A stretch of 64,000 bases of DNA from Tillus elongatus (lineage: Eukaryota; Arthropoda; Insecta; Coleoptera; Cleridae): the NCBI GenBank assembly GCA_964006375.1, contig OZ023269.1:130626809-130690808 (forward strand). The letters run 5' to 3'. A model generated the notes under the pieces. It was given only the letters and a program-made list of their open reading frames with translations. It had not been told where the DNA came from and made no database searches. Positions 13,209 to 23,943 of the stretch are shown piece after piece. A program made the translations under genes and the position numbers. Positions within the stretch are counted from its first letter, which is position 1, and each line of letters starts with the position of its first letter.

Positions 13209-13365
13209 AAAACGGAAAGAGAATTACAAAGGATGCTAAGGGTGCTGAATAGTTTACTATAAAGATTTAAACTAAATACCAATATAACGAAAATAAAAGT
13301 AAAGGAGATAAGTGAGTATGGGAGTGCGAAAATTGATATAAAGCGAAACAGCGAATAACTTCAAT
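13209..13365 (+). pseudogene. EN-RT LINE scrap (post-YADD region)
   Basis: The frame reads LQRMLRVLNSLL and then KLNTNITKIKVKEISEYG, resembling the region after the RT active site (LNTxxTKVMxIS). Too short for sure assignment. A TA-hairpin copy precedes it and a CR1-like tail follows. Confidence 0.45.
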
Positions 13366-13366
13366 A

Positions 13367-13695
13367 AGATGGCACTGCTCAGAGGAGTTTTCTTCCATAG
13401 TTCTTCCACCTGCTGCCCCCAACAGACCTACCAGGGGAACAGAGCGAATGCATCCTTTTACTGTCCAGGCACCAGACATAGAACATCTTGTTATGCCCGC
13501 TCTTTTGTCCCGAGGACTTCCAATTTGTGGAATTCCTTGCCGGCACATGTTTTTCCTTCTGCCCCGAACCTCCAAACCTTCAAGTCCAGAATTAACAAGT
13601 TGTCTCTTTCCACCTTGTCGACACCCACGGTACGATAGTATTTAGGCTGTAAGCCTTCGTGGTGTGTTGTTGAAAAAAAGAATTTAAAAAAAAAC
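13367..13695 (+). pseudogene. CR1-like LINE (family A) 3' end, 5' truncated
   Basis: Nearly identical in content to the ends of the copies at 58384 and 23944. The conceptual peptide includes CYARSFVPRTSNLWNSLPAH followed by a stop and a 3' UTR with GTGGTGTGTTGTTGAAA and an A-rich tail (to about 13695). Only the last ~90 codons of the RT protein remain. The 5' break at about 13369 fits incomplete reverse transcription, usual for LINEs. The reading frame here is shifted in its first third relative to the 58384 copy. Confidence 0.75.
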
Positions 13696-13854
13696 AGTGT
13701 ATTCTTTATCTTGCAAAAATTATTAATCTGAGAGATAAATGCAAGTACGTTAGGGTTTTGGAGGTAATTGCAGCCTCACTATTGACCGGATTCAGATCCA
13801 ACTAAAATCTATGACGAGATATCAATCGCGGGCAAGTATCGAATAAAAATACTC

Positions 13855-14215
13855 GGGCTTTCAGATCACGAAAATGACAAAATGCATGGGCAAAGTGAGT
13901 ATATGTTCCTTGAAACTCTCTAGACAGCTTTCAATAGATCTTAGCTTAAACATTATGCGAATAGCTGTCTTTTGTATCAGAAATATCCTCTGAGATTGAG
14001 CAGAATCTCTTCAAAGTAAAACTCCATAAACAATGTGACAATAAAAGACCGTAAAGTGCACATTCACAATATGTTTATCAGACAGCAAAACTCCCAGTCG
14101 TCTCAAGACAAACAGATTAGACGTTAGCACCGAAGATAGAGAATCGATGCGCACGTGCCGTCTCAACGATCGGTCAAGAGTGACACCAAGAGCGACCCCC
14201 TAATTATCATAGTTG
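13855..14215 (-). pseudogene. Non-LTR RT C-terminal fragment, antisense
   Basis: The minus-strand frame reads LGVTLDRSLRRHVRIDSLSS, FVLRRLGVLLSDKHIVNVHF and SYGVLLW-like YCHIVYGVLL, then RRIFLIQKTAIRIM-like text. This is typical of the thumb region of Jockey-like RTs (FLGVTLD .. LR.L...LS...L...Y...F...L.YGI..WG). Little frame damage is visible but neither end is present. Its right end is near the mariner element at 14275. Confidence 0.6.
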
Positions 14216-14274
14216 TGTATACAATAATAATTAGGTATGTTTTGTTATTACATAAACATAAAAATTCAAATATA

Positions 14275-14607
14275 TAGGGTGGCGCATTGAAAACGAAACA
14301 GACCGATTTGTGTCCAGAGATTTTTTTTAAGAAACGCTGAAACACGTCAATTTTAATATTGAGGGGGACATGTTTTAAAATAAAACTCAAAGTTATCACA
14401 TTAACCCCTTAAGGGTGGTGATAACAACCCTTATATTTTAAATAGGGAACATGGGTCGAGTGTTACATAATTTGAAAGCCCTTTCTTTTCTGAATTCAGC
14501 ACACTATTTTTTTTTGAAGTTTTATCAACTCGTTTAAAAATTATTCACAGTTGAAGATGCAAAAACGCATTTGACTCATTCCAATAAGAAATGTGCTGAT
14601 AGTCAAT
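14275..14607. repeat. Left terminal inverted repeat of the mariner-type element
   Basis: Pairs with 15820-16155. Landmarks shared in inverse: GGGGGACATGTTTTAA, CCCCTTAAGGGTGGTGATAA, CTGAATTCAGCACAC. Confidence 0.9.
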
Positions 14608-14664
14608 CTTTTGTTGGTTTGTAAACAAGAAATTGACTATCAGAACATTTCTTATCGGAATGAG
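14575..14664. repeat. Internal inverted repeat (33 bp arms)
   Basis: Arms 14575-14607 and 14632-14664 pair with two mismatches around a 24 bp loop. The arm sequence (ATTGACTATCAG..) is the inner end of the terminal repeat, so that end has been duplicated in inverse on the left side. Confidence 0.8.
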
Positions 14665-14737
14665 AGAAATGCGGTTTATTATTTCAGTTTATCGGTCGGT
14701 TTGATACTTGATAGTACTACCGAAAATTAATTTCACA

Positions 14738-15746
14738 ATGGTGTATTCTGTAAAAGAAAAAGTTGAAATAGTTACTCTTTTTTTCAAAAACGATGACCGT
14801 ACCGCAAATTTGTTTAATTAACGACATCCGAACAGACAAAGTTTCGACAAAGTGGTTCAGTAGCCAACAAAAAACGGGATCCTGAACGTGAATTTCCGGT
14901 TAGAAATGAGAATACTGAGATTGAAGTTTTAGGACAAACTGCTGCAGGCCCAACTTTGAGCACGAGAAAATTGACCACTGTTTCAAACATCAAAAGAAGA
15001 ACTTTTCAGCGAATATTGAAGCATCATTAATTTCACCCGTATAAAATTCATCTTGTACAACAACTGAATGAAGATAATTTTGATCGGCCGCTGGAGTTTT
15101 GTGAAGTTAAGACTGTACGAATAGCTGATAACGGGAACTTTCTATTGAATATCTGTTTTTCAGACGAGTGTACGTTTTTATTAAACTCTACAGTCATAAT
15201 TGTCACTATTGGGCAGATAATAATCCAAGAAATTTTTACGAAGTCCACACTCAAACTCCACAGAAATTGAATGTTTGGACTGGCATTTTTGGAAACCGTT
15301 TAATCAGACCAATTTTTCTGGATGGCAATTTGAGTGGCGAAACGTATTTGGAGTTACTAGAAGATATCGTTTAACCTCTACTAATTGACATTGTTGAAAA
15401 TGATGATCGCTATCAAGAAATTCAATTAGTGTTTCAACAAGATGGACCTTCTCCGCATTTTTCACAACGTGTTAGGAAGTTTTTGAACAGAGAGTTTCCA
15501 AAGCAATGGATTGGGCGTAGAGGTGCTATTGAGTGGCCTCCTAGATCACCGGATTTCACTCCTTTAGACTTATTTCTATGGGGCCATTTAAAGAGTAGAA
15601 TTTACACAACAGAACCGGAGTCTCTGGAAGAATTACGATGACGCATTGTTGAAGAATGCCGTCTAATAACTCCACAAATGCTCCAGAATGTCAGAGCTCG
15701 TTTTGAACAAAATTTGTACTTTTGTATAGAAGCTGCTGGTCAATAA
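14738..15746 (+). pseudogene. Transposase pseudogene, Tc1/mariner superfamily, DD41D type
   Basis: ATG 14738 opens a helix-turn-helix-like N-terminus (VYSVKEKVEIVTLFFKN) that hits a stop at 14819. Reading then resumes in other frames. First catalytic Asp in SDECTF (codon about 15163), a frameshift near 15185 (then HNCHYWADNNP), a stop at 15372, second Asp in FQQDGPSPHF (codon 15441), third Asp in FTPLDLFLWGHLK (codon 15567). The last two are separated by 41 residues. It ends QNLYFCIEAAGQ-stop at 15744. The N-terminal type resembles the DUF4817 helix-turn-helix of insect mariner relatives. DD41D spacing points to the rosa-like group; that name is inference from spacing only. Confidence 0.85.
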
Positions 15747-15819
15747 TTTGAACACTTACTTCACTGAATAAACATTTTTGAACGTTTGGTTTTGCGTTTT
15801 AGGTTTTTTTTAACAAAAA

Positions 15820-16155
15820 ATTGACTAATTAGTGCATTTCTTATCACAATGAATGAAATACGTTCTTGCAACTCCAACTGTAAATAATTTTTAAACGAGT
15901 TGATAAAACTTCCAAAAAAATTTGTGTGCTGAATTCAGAAAAGAAAGAGTTTTCAAATGATGTAACACACGACCCATGTTCCCTATTTAAGATATAAGGG
16001 TTGTTATCACCACCCTTAAGGGGTTGATGTGACAAAGTTGAGTTTTATGTTAAAACATGTCCCCCTCAATATTAAAATTGACATGTTACAGTCTTTCCTA
16101 AAAAAAATTTCTTTGGACGCAAATCGGTCTCTTTCGTTTTTAATGCGCCACCCTG
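15820..16155. repeat. Right terminal inverted repeat of the mariner-type element
   Basis: Inverse of 14275-14607; ends AATGCGCCACCCTG then TA. Confidence 0.9.
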
Positions 16156-16159
16156 TAGA

Positions 16160-16312
16160 TGTTAAGACTACTTCTCTGACTTCACAAGTGTTTGTTTTTT
16201 TACAGAGAAGAAAACCAACACTTGTGAAGCCTGGGAAGTAGACTCTACATCTGTATTTAGTATGGAACGATTTCACCAAGTGGGAGCAACAACAATTTAT
16301 ACATAATTAAAT
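16160..16312 (-). mobile_element. SINE-1 3' end with local palindrome
   Basis: On the minus strand it reads AAATACAGATGTAGAG and GGCTTCACAAGTGTTGG, the SINE-1 end. ACTTCACAAGTGTTTG (about 16179-16194) and CAACACTTGTGAAG (about 16216-16230) form a small hairpin. Confidence 0.5.
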
Positions 16313-16365
16313 CTATAAATGCAATAAACGCCTTCTCCAGACAATCAAATTTTATTAAAACCACT

Positions 16366-16397
16366 ACGCGTTTCGGCGAAGTTATTAGCCATCTTCG
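16366..16397 (-). ncRNA. Hammerhead-like core, degenerate first motif
   Basis: Minus strand: CCGAAGA (in place of CTGANGA), helix GGC/GCC around TAATAACTTC, GAAA, then palindromic CGCG. The altered second base makes activity doubtful. Confidence 0.4.
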
Positions 16398-16956
16398 GAG
16401 GTAGATCTAAAAACACGAATAGATTTCTGGCACATTAGGATGCGATGTTGTTGGACCTCTGATGTAATAGATGACGTTCCAACTTTGTCAACCTTTCGTA
16501 TAGTTTCGACTTCAATTTTCAAGAATTGAAAAGTAAGTATGGAAACCATTTTGTTTCTTGTTTTTTTTTACGAATTATTACACTCTTTAAGAGTTCTCAT
16601 GGGGTTCCTGCCTGATTGTGTGGCCTCCTGTTACGTTTACTCTGTCGGTTGACTCCACAGCTTTTAATTTCACAATAGATTTTTATACTTTGTCATTAGC
16701 TTGCTCTGATACTTTGACTGCATGTTTAACTCTATTTTAGCTTTTAAGCTTGTTTTGCTGTAGCTCTTTTATTTTTCAGTGTAGCTTTCTTAGACTTTAA
16801 TGTAACATTTTAGCTTGTTTACTGTTTGACTTTAGCTTTTAACCTTGACGGTTTTTGATTTATTGTCCTGACACCATTGTGCTTCAACCAGCACAGTTGC
16901 CTACCAAAAAACAATATTTTCGGGTAGACCTTTTTATTGTGTTTTTAGATTTGCCC

Positions 16957-16990
16957 CTGAAAATGGCTACTTAGTTGACCAAAACGCGTA
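16957..16990 (+). ncRNA. Decayed hammerhead-like core
   Basis: CTGAAAA ... CAAAACGCGT occupies the same position in its repeat as the cores at 16366 and 49818, but both core boxes are mutated. Confidence 0.35.
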
Positions 16991-17020
16991 TGGAATTTAA
17001 TAAAATTTTATTGTCTCTAA

Positions 17021-17559
17021 AGAAAGCTGTAATTGAATATTTAATTATGTCTATGTGTGAGGTTTAGACGTTAAATTAATACATAATAATAATTTAAGTT
17101 TTAGTGAGATAATGAAATGAAAGTGTGACTGATTAAAAAGCACACAAAAATTTAATAAAATAATAACACAATTATAATGATTCAGGTTTCTACTAGCCTA
17201 AGACACGTAAATAAGCAGTCCTGAAAGTTGTAACTGAAAAGTTTGATGAAGACAGGTCCAGGTTAACAGCAAACTGCGTGTTAACGTCTCTAAGGCCAGG
17301 TGATTTCACCGCTGACATACTCTTCCCAAATGTACTAAGATTTATGACTTGACATAAAACGTAAAATACTGGAGGCGACAATTCTACACCAACAAAAACC
17401 ACATAAAAACCAAATATGCATAAAATTCTCTAAAAAACGTCTCTAGCTGTTTAGAACAGAAAATGCAACGTTAAGAGGTATGCTAGTTTGGGTAATTTAG
17501 GTAAATATCTTTTAAAGTACACAGTCAGTAAGGCTTTAATAAAATAATGTTATTTTTTG
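17021..17559. other. Unassigned AT-rich DNA
   Basis: No coding or repeat match found. Confidence 0.4.
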
Positions 17560-18075
<516 letters not shown>

Positions 18076-18097
18076 ATATAAATAAATTAAATAAATA

Positions 18098-19256
18098 AAA
18101 TAACCTATATAGTAGGAACAACGTACCATATTTCATCAAAATAACTTGTTTGAAAATGTACAAAAATTTTCCGAAAATAAACTTAAACCGTTTTCGAGAA
18201 AACTTGTTTCCTAGCTGACGAACCTTAGGTTAATAGCAAATTGCGTTATTGAATTTTGAAGCATTTAATGAAAATTCGCTACCAAAACCTACTTACTGCG
18301 TCTCGATTTTTTTTACAAACATGCACCATATTTCGATAAAAAATGCAAAAATGCAATAAGAAGTGTTCAAAAGAAATTGTAGGTATCACCAACGACTTAT
18401 GGACCATCCTATGATTGTCAGAATAATTTTATAAGCTGTAGCTCAAGACGCCCTATAGGTAATGTGTACAATGTTTTCTCCTATCTTGCATAATAACTAT
18501 TATATTGAGCTTTACCGTAGAAATGCGTCACACTGTATATATGTAAACAGAAAGTAAACCCGGAGATGGATTCTAGGGGGCCTAGTTTGCGCTCATTTGA
18601 AGAAATCTTCTTAGAATTCAAAAGCCGTGGTCTCCTTGTTAACGAATTTTTTTACGAAAATTAGCTAACAATTATAGACCGTTAAACCATAAATTTAAGT
18701 AAAACTACTTCCAAAGCATCAGAGAAAGTGTCTTTACCATAGAAATGCGTCACACTGTATATATGTAAATAGAAAGTAAACCCGGAGATGGATTCTAGGG
18801 AGCCTAGTTTGCGTTCATTTGAAGAAATCTTTTTAGAATTCAAAAGCCGCGGTCTCCTTGTTAACGAATTTTTTTACGAAAATTAGACAACAATTATAGA
18901 CCATAAATTTAACTAAAACTACTTCCAAAGCATCAGAGAAAGTGTCTATTTGAAATGAATTATCTGGAAATATTTTATTAAAATGAAGGGCAATGATGGG
19001 TGAAGCTGAAAGTTAAGGGTTTGCAGAACACTTTTTACATAATCAGTTTTTCTGTCAGGTTTTTGCCTAAATGTTGCCAATTTTGACGTTTCGAATCGCG
19101 AGATTTGACGTTTTGAGGAAAACTCCTATTTTATAATTGAAACCGACCCTGGTTATGGGTTCTAGGGGGCCCAGTTCGCGCTCATTTGAAGAAAGTTTTT
19201 TAAAATTCAAAAGTCTGGATCTCCTCGTTAGTGATTTTTTAAAGAAAATTCACTAA
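18098..19256 (+). repeat. TA-hairpin element, long form, forward, with internal duplication
   Basis: Starts inside the long form (AACCTATATAGTAGG), carries the second block twice (see 18511-18947), then TTTGACGTTTTGAGG, a conserved block without a TA array, and a terminal palindrome at about 19228-19256. Confidence 0.8.
18511..18947. repeat. Tandem duplication, ~222 bp unit
   Basis: Unit 1 starts TTTACCGTAGAAATGCG at 18511 and unit 2 starts TTTACCATAGAAATGCG at 18733. Both end CATCAGAGAAAGTGTCT. The units differ by scattered substitutions and small indels. Confidence 0.85.
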
Positions 19257-19261
19257 ATCAA

Positions 19262-19600
19262 GCACTTGTGAAGCCACGGGAAAGGTCCGCGACTGTATTA
19301 AATATGGAACGGATTCACTAACTTAGGGCAAGAACAAACAACCAGATATGCTATTCAAATTGAATTAAGTGTTAAAACTTTCATCTACTCTTTCTCAAAT
19401 GATTTTTTATACAAAAACTCTCTAAAAAATTCATCAGTATAACAACAATCTGATTATATAATGGTGAAATGTGAAATGAGACTAAAAAATTTAATAAAAA
19501 GTAAAGTCACCAACTAGGATTGGAACTCGTTATGTGGGAGTCGATTATACGATGTACAGGGACTTAGCAGGGACTTAGCTAACTGAGCTACGCTCGACAT
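19262..19600 (-). mobile_element. SINE-1 with tRNA-like head, minus strand
   Basis: Minus strand: A box GCGTAGCTCAGTTA (19580-19593), B box GAGTTCCAATCC (19518-19529, one change from consensus), then the SINE-1 body ending CCGTGGCTTCACAAGTG next to the hairpin at 19256. A small direct repeat (AGGGACTTAGC twice, about 19559-19579) enlarges the region between the boxes. Confidence 0.65.
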
Positions 19601-20010
19601 GTATCTACTAGGAGGTATAACTCATAATACATGTTCATTGTTCAACGTTTTACAATTTACACAAACCATTTTGATTTACCATGGATTTTTTGATCACATT
19701 TTAACGAAATCAATGAAAATAACGACGTAGACACATATCTAGGAGTTTGTTAGTCATTTCTTGTAGTACCTTTTACTCATATTCGTACTCAATCAATTTT
19801 CACGTTTTAACTCTCTCGAATCAGATTTAATTAATTAAAAATTTATTTACCTCTAACTTTTCTCTCTTTTAAGATAGAGATCTGAATTTTGGTACATAGG
19901 ATACTCTTTATGACAGAAACGAGCGTACCAAATTTGGTTATCCAAGCCGCTTGCAAAGGCAGGTATGTGTCAAATTTGATCAAACTCGGACCATTATTTT
20001 TTGAGTTATC

Positions 20011-20092
<82 letters not shown>

Positions 20093-20200
20093 CTGACCCT
20101 GGATATGGGGCCTAGTTCGCGGTCATTTGAAGACATTTTTTCAAAATTCAAAAGTCGGGATCTCCTCATTAGTGAATTTTTTAAAGAAAACTCACTAATA
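19601..20200 (+). repeat. TA-hairpin element, forward, following SINE-1
   Basis: Spacer (ACACATATCTAGGAG, TTGGTACATAGGATACTC), GAGTTATCGG, (TA)n 20013-20087, conserved block, and terminal palindrome at about 20169-20199. The spacer matches 9060-9540 in reverse. Confidence 0.8.
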
Positions 20201-20604
20201 AATACTTTTTAATTTTGAAAGTATTATTGCTAAAACTATATATTTTATCTTTTTAATTCATATATGTTTTATCTACAAAATTATCCACTTGGCAAACATA
20301 TATTTCATCAAGGACTATTGAAGAATCTATGTATCGAAAATTAATGTTTATATGTCACATTTCCATGTTTAAATTGCACGTTAACCAATTAATTTCACAC
20401 TAATAGCAAGTATGTACAAACATGATAAATTCATTTAACTCTGGAAGCTTTAGCTCCAGTTCTGCACTAAATCAATAAAATATTATAATTCATCTAATAT
20501 GATTAATGGTGTTGTACTGTTAAATAAACCAATTGTTTGTTCTTAACATCTAAGGTCATTGACACTGTCGGTACATTTTGTTTCGCTAATTAAAGTATAT
20601 GTAA
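20201..20604. other. Unassigned AT-rich DNA
   Basis: Probably includes the 3' flank of the minus-strand retrotransposon tail at 20605; nothing else seen. Confidence 0.4.
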
Positions 20605-21162
20605 TCAAATGCTATCAAATAGTGAGGATTGTCTTAAAAAACAGAGTAAATTAGTCACATTTGGCTCACTCAAGTCAAGAATTTGGGCTAGTGTTTTCCC
20701 ATTTAGGTATTCGAGTCTTGGATTGATATATAGTGGACATTCTTGAAGCACATGGTTAACAGTAATCACTCTGTCACATCTTTCACATTGAGGTTGTTGT
20801 TGCTGGATAAGTAGGTATTCATGAGTGAACTTACAATGGCCTATACGAGTTCTTCTGATAGCGACTTCTTCCCTGCGTGTTAGACTTGGAAGCGTCTTTG
20901 GGGTCACTGATGTTTCGATCTTGCAAAGTTTGTTGTCAAGGGATGACCAGTAGGTTTGCCATTTGGCTTTAGAACTTTGTCTAATATTGGCAATAAGGTC
21001 TGAATGGGTTTGTATGGGTATTATTGTCTTTTCTACTATTGCATTCCGTGAGCATTCGTCAGCATTTTCATTGCCTACAATACCATAGTTAATCTTTATT
21101 CGTCTTTCAAACAGTCTATCTTGATTTTTGTCATATTCTGCAAGTCGAGCTTTCCGCCCCAT
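20605..21162 (-). pseudogene. Non-LTR retrotransposon C-terminus with partial RNase H domain
   Basis: The longest frame that is not low-complexity in the window (185 codons). It holds the end of an RNase H domain (YGIVGNENADECSRNAI, the last catalytic Asp region). A typical tail follows: LTRREEVAIRRTRIGHCKFT, a C-x2-C...H-x4-C zinc-knuckle-like segment (CERCDRVITVNHVLQECPLY), and LLCFLRQSSLFDSI before the stop at 20605. This layout matches the I/Jockey group of insect LINEs. The first RNase H motifs and the RT are missing or frameshifted upstream of 21162, so the element is broken. Confidence 0.8.
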
Positions 21163-21502
21163 ACACTACAGCATTTCGTGCAAATGACTAGATGAACCTA
21201 TTCGCCAGGTCCATGCTAAAATATTTATTAGTGACAGGAATACTTTGTCTATTGAATGCTTGCTCTAGCATTGAGATCCTCTTTCTCAGCTCTTTGCTAC
21301 AATTACCATCATATGTAATAACACGCCCGTGTTTATAAAAAAGAGCGTTACTTGTGACTCTCTCAACACGATGTACGATGTGGACGAAAATGACAGTATC
21401 TTATTGATTGGCTAATGTAGGAAACATAATGTATATATTTAATATCCTAAGTAGCAGATATTTCTCAGTTTTAGGTTTGTTTTAAAATATCTGACTCCAG
21501 CG

Positions 21503-22200
21503 CAGGGGCGGCTCCTCAATAAGTACACCCGTGCGCTCACACTGCCGCCTGCCGTGGAAAAAATATTTTTGCTAGGCTATATTTAAAAAAAAATTATTTG
21601 CTTTTTTATCTCCTGCATTCCTGCATTCAACAAGCAAAATTAGTATATCGAGGATCGAGAGTCGGCAGCCATTAATACAGCATCAGAATAAGTATAGTGT
21701 TAATGGTTGGTTGAAGACCTTATCGTTATATACATCCATATCCAAATATTCATATATACATCAGTTGCCGGCGGTGTGTATTTTTCGGCGCTCTTGAGGA
21801 AATGCGATACTTCAGTGCGAAATGATCAAGTATCATCGTCGAAAACGACCAAAATTCCACACTTACAGTTTGGAGTGGAATTTTGGCAGAGCGTGTCTGT
21901 GTCTAGCATGTGTTTAGTAATTTTCGTGTAGTGCTGCGCGTCGGATTGATTTTAATTAGATCATTTCGTTGTTGTTTACATGTTCTAACAAGACAATTAT
22001 TATTATTATTATGGCTACTAGTTCGGGTTGCTTAATAAGTGGACAAAATAAATGTGATACTATGATTAATTCAATGGATATTTTACATTTAAAGATTAAC
22101 CTTTTAAGGGACTTTATAACTACTATAACCTATAACTTACTAGAGGACAACTTGGTAAGTACAGTTAATGATTATTAAGTTTAGTTAGTTTAGTAAGTAG
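21503..22200. mobile_element. Possible hAT-like terminus and internal sequence
   Basis: CAGGGGCGGCTCCTC at 21503 resembles hAT terminal repeats, which often begin CAGGGGCGG or similar. Downstream, ATG 22012 opens 47 codons up to a good splice donor (TTGGTAAGTAC at about 22152), but no transposase motif is visible. No partner end was found. Confidence 0.3.
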
Positions 22201-22244
22201 GTTTTTTTATAATACATTTTCGGGGAAAAAATAGGCGAGCCCTT

Positions 22245-22387
22245 CATTTATAGTGAATTTTTATTTTAAAAAAATTCACTAATAGAAGGTATCGATGGAG
22301 AGACTTTGCAAAAAAATTTTCAAATGAGCGCGAACTAGGACCACTAGAACCCATATTCGGGGTCAGTTTCAATTTTTATATGTTTAT

Positions 22388-22460
<73 letters not shown>

Positions 22461-22925
22461 CAACCGATAACAAAAAATAAGCAACTGATTTCAGTGAAAC
22501 TCGGCAAGTGCCTTTCTTTTATTAATGGCTTGAGTGAGTTCGTTAGTCAGGAAAATCGGATAAGGTTTTCCGGGAAAATTTTGAGTTTTGTTTCAAAAAA
22601 AATATTTTTCTCCGAAAATTGCAAAACTATTTTAATGAAATTTGGTGGATATGTTTCCTTGTAAAAGACCTTACTATGCACTAAAATTCAACTTTCTACA
22701 TTTTTAGAAAATTGAGTTATTCAAATTTTGAGTTTCATTGCAAAAAAAAATTTTTCTCCGAAAATTACAAAGTTATTTTGATGTAAGATATGTTGCACTA
22801 TGTAAGACCCTACTATACACCAAAATTCAACTTTCTAAGTTTGCAGAAACTTGAGTTATTCAAATTTGAAGCATTTAATAAAAATTCACTACCATTACGC
22901 ACTTGCTGCATCCCGAACTTTTTTT
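22245..22925 (-). repeat. TA-hairpin element, reverse, spacer partly duplicated
   Basis: Palindrome about 22248-22283, conserved block, (TA)n 22391-22447. The spacer contains TTTTTCTCCGAAAATT twice (about 22603 and 22750). Outer end TTACGCACTTGCTGCATCCC at about 22894. Confidence 0.8.
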
Positions 22926-22974
22926 TCTTGCGCACCCCTAATACGTTAAGGCACGAGCCGATACTGCTACAGCA

Positions 22975-22975
<1 letters not shown>

Positions 22976-23052
<77 letters not shown>
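22976..23052. repeat. (TA)n microsatellite
   Basis: About 77 bp of perfect TA, not inside a recognisable TA-hairpin conserved block. Confidence 0.95.
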
Positions 23053-23054
<2 letters not shown>

Positions 23055-23207
23055 CTAAATACACTCACTATTTCTCATTAAAATTTTGTCGCTAAAAGCT
23101 TGATACATAGGTATCAAGGTAACTGCTTTCAACTGTCGTGAAATTTCTTTGAGTTGTTAGTTAAAAGAGATTAAAGCTTCTGCTTGTATACATTTCACTT
23201 GCATTAG

Positions 23208-23390
23208 ATAAAAGCGCCTTTCGCTAAGGGAGTGAGCCATGCCGTAGCTTTTGCTGAAGCTCTTGAGCTGGAGAGTACCAGAAAACGCTCCCTATCTCCG
23301 CTTAATCCTCTAAGCACCAACATAGGAGATATTACAGATTATCTAAAGAACAACACTTTATCCTTATGTCCTATTTTAATTTCTGTGTAA
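23208..23390 (+). CDS. Unrecognised 60-codon ORF fragment
   Basis: An open frame directly follows TTCACTTGCATTAG, which could be a splice acceptor. It reads protein-like text (GVSHAVAFAEALELESTRKR, SLSPLNPLSTNIGDITDYLK) to TAA 23388-23390. It has no ATG near its start. It could be an exon of a host gene or a piece of a LINE ORF1. No family recognised. Confidence 0.3.
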   Translation: MKAPFAKGVSHAVAFAEALELESTRKRSLSPLNPLSTNIGDITDYLKNNTLSLCPILISV

Positions 23391-23529
23391 ATGTCACTTG
23401 TCTCGGAAAGTTTACGTTCTTTTTTCATTCCTGATAAAATTTCCTAATTAAAAACTTGGACATTTGAAAGTTCTGATCCAGCAAGTACATTGCGGTAGCA
23501 AATTAATTGTATGTATGTATTTTGTTCTC

Positions 23530-23675
23530 TACCATCGGCCTAGTTTCACAATTATCACCAATGACCGACGCAAAGGAGCGATTTTACCTCACTATCCTGA
23601 AAATTTTGCTGAATTCGTTCGCTTCTATAAAGAGGTTAGGTATCTTTGATGTACCCAGCGTTTGCAGCATTATTA
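23530..23675 (-). mobile_element. SINE-2 fragment, strongly diverged
   Basis: Aligns by eye with the left part of SINE-2: CCAATGACCGACGC, CTCACTATCCTG(A)AAATTTTG, GATGTACCCAGCG in place of AACGTGCCCAACATCG. Head missing. Confidence 0.6.
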
Positions 23676-23943
23676 GAATTTGACTCGAATTCTAAGAATT
23701 TAGACACGGAAAAACTCCAGGTGTAGACGAATTAAAATAAAATTAAAAATTAAAGAAGAACATTTTACCTAATTGCAAGATTTTATAAATCTGTAGAACG
23801 ACTCAGTAGGTTTATGTAAAGTAGCAGTATTGTTTGAAAAACGGTAAACTCGTGAAATTGCAGCTAGCGCATGACAATAAGTTCACAGTCATGTAGCAAA
23901 ATATTAGGTTAATTATGGTAAAAAATATAATAAGAAAAATTGA

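Larger units (their letters stand above)
14275..16155 (+). mobile_element. mariner-superfamily DNA transposon with long inverted repeats
   Basis: Flanked by TA on both sides (14273-14274 and 16156-16157). Outer ends read AGGGTGGCGCATT and its complement. The terminal inverted repeats are about 333 bp (14275-14607) and 336 bp (15820-16155), unusually long for this superfamily, with about 85-90% identity by eye. It contains a decayed transposase at 14738-15746. The coding region is broken, so it is not autonomous. Confidence 0.9.
16320..17020. mobile_element. Inverted pair of Penelope-like terminal repeats
   Basis: The left end (minus) and right end (plus) carry the same sequence: TTTTTAGAT(C/T)T, a ribozyme-like core, ACGCGTA and a TTTAATAAAATTT(G/T)AT tail, facing each other. 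The interior right half (16590-16960) matches 60005-60560 in reverse complement (TTGCCTACC, GGTTCTCATTGGG-type segment). No protein-coding remnant lies inside. Confidence 0.6.

Noticed and set aside
13267..13575. Minus-strand ORFs over the LINE family A tail (also 24060 and 58902 shadows)
   Set aside because: Antisense frames of the conserved LINE 3' end; they repeat only because the LINE repeats.
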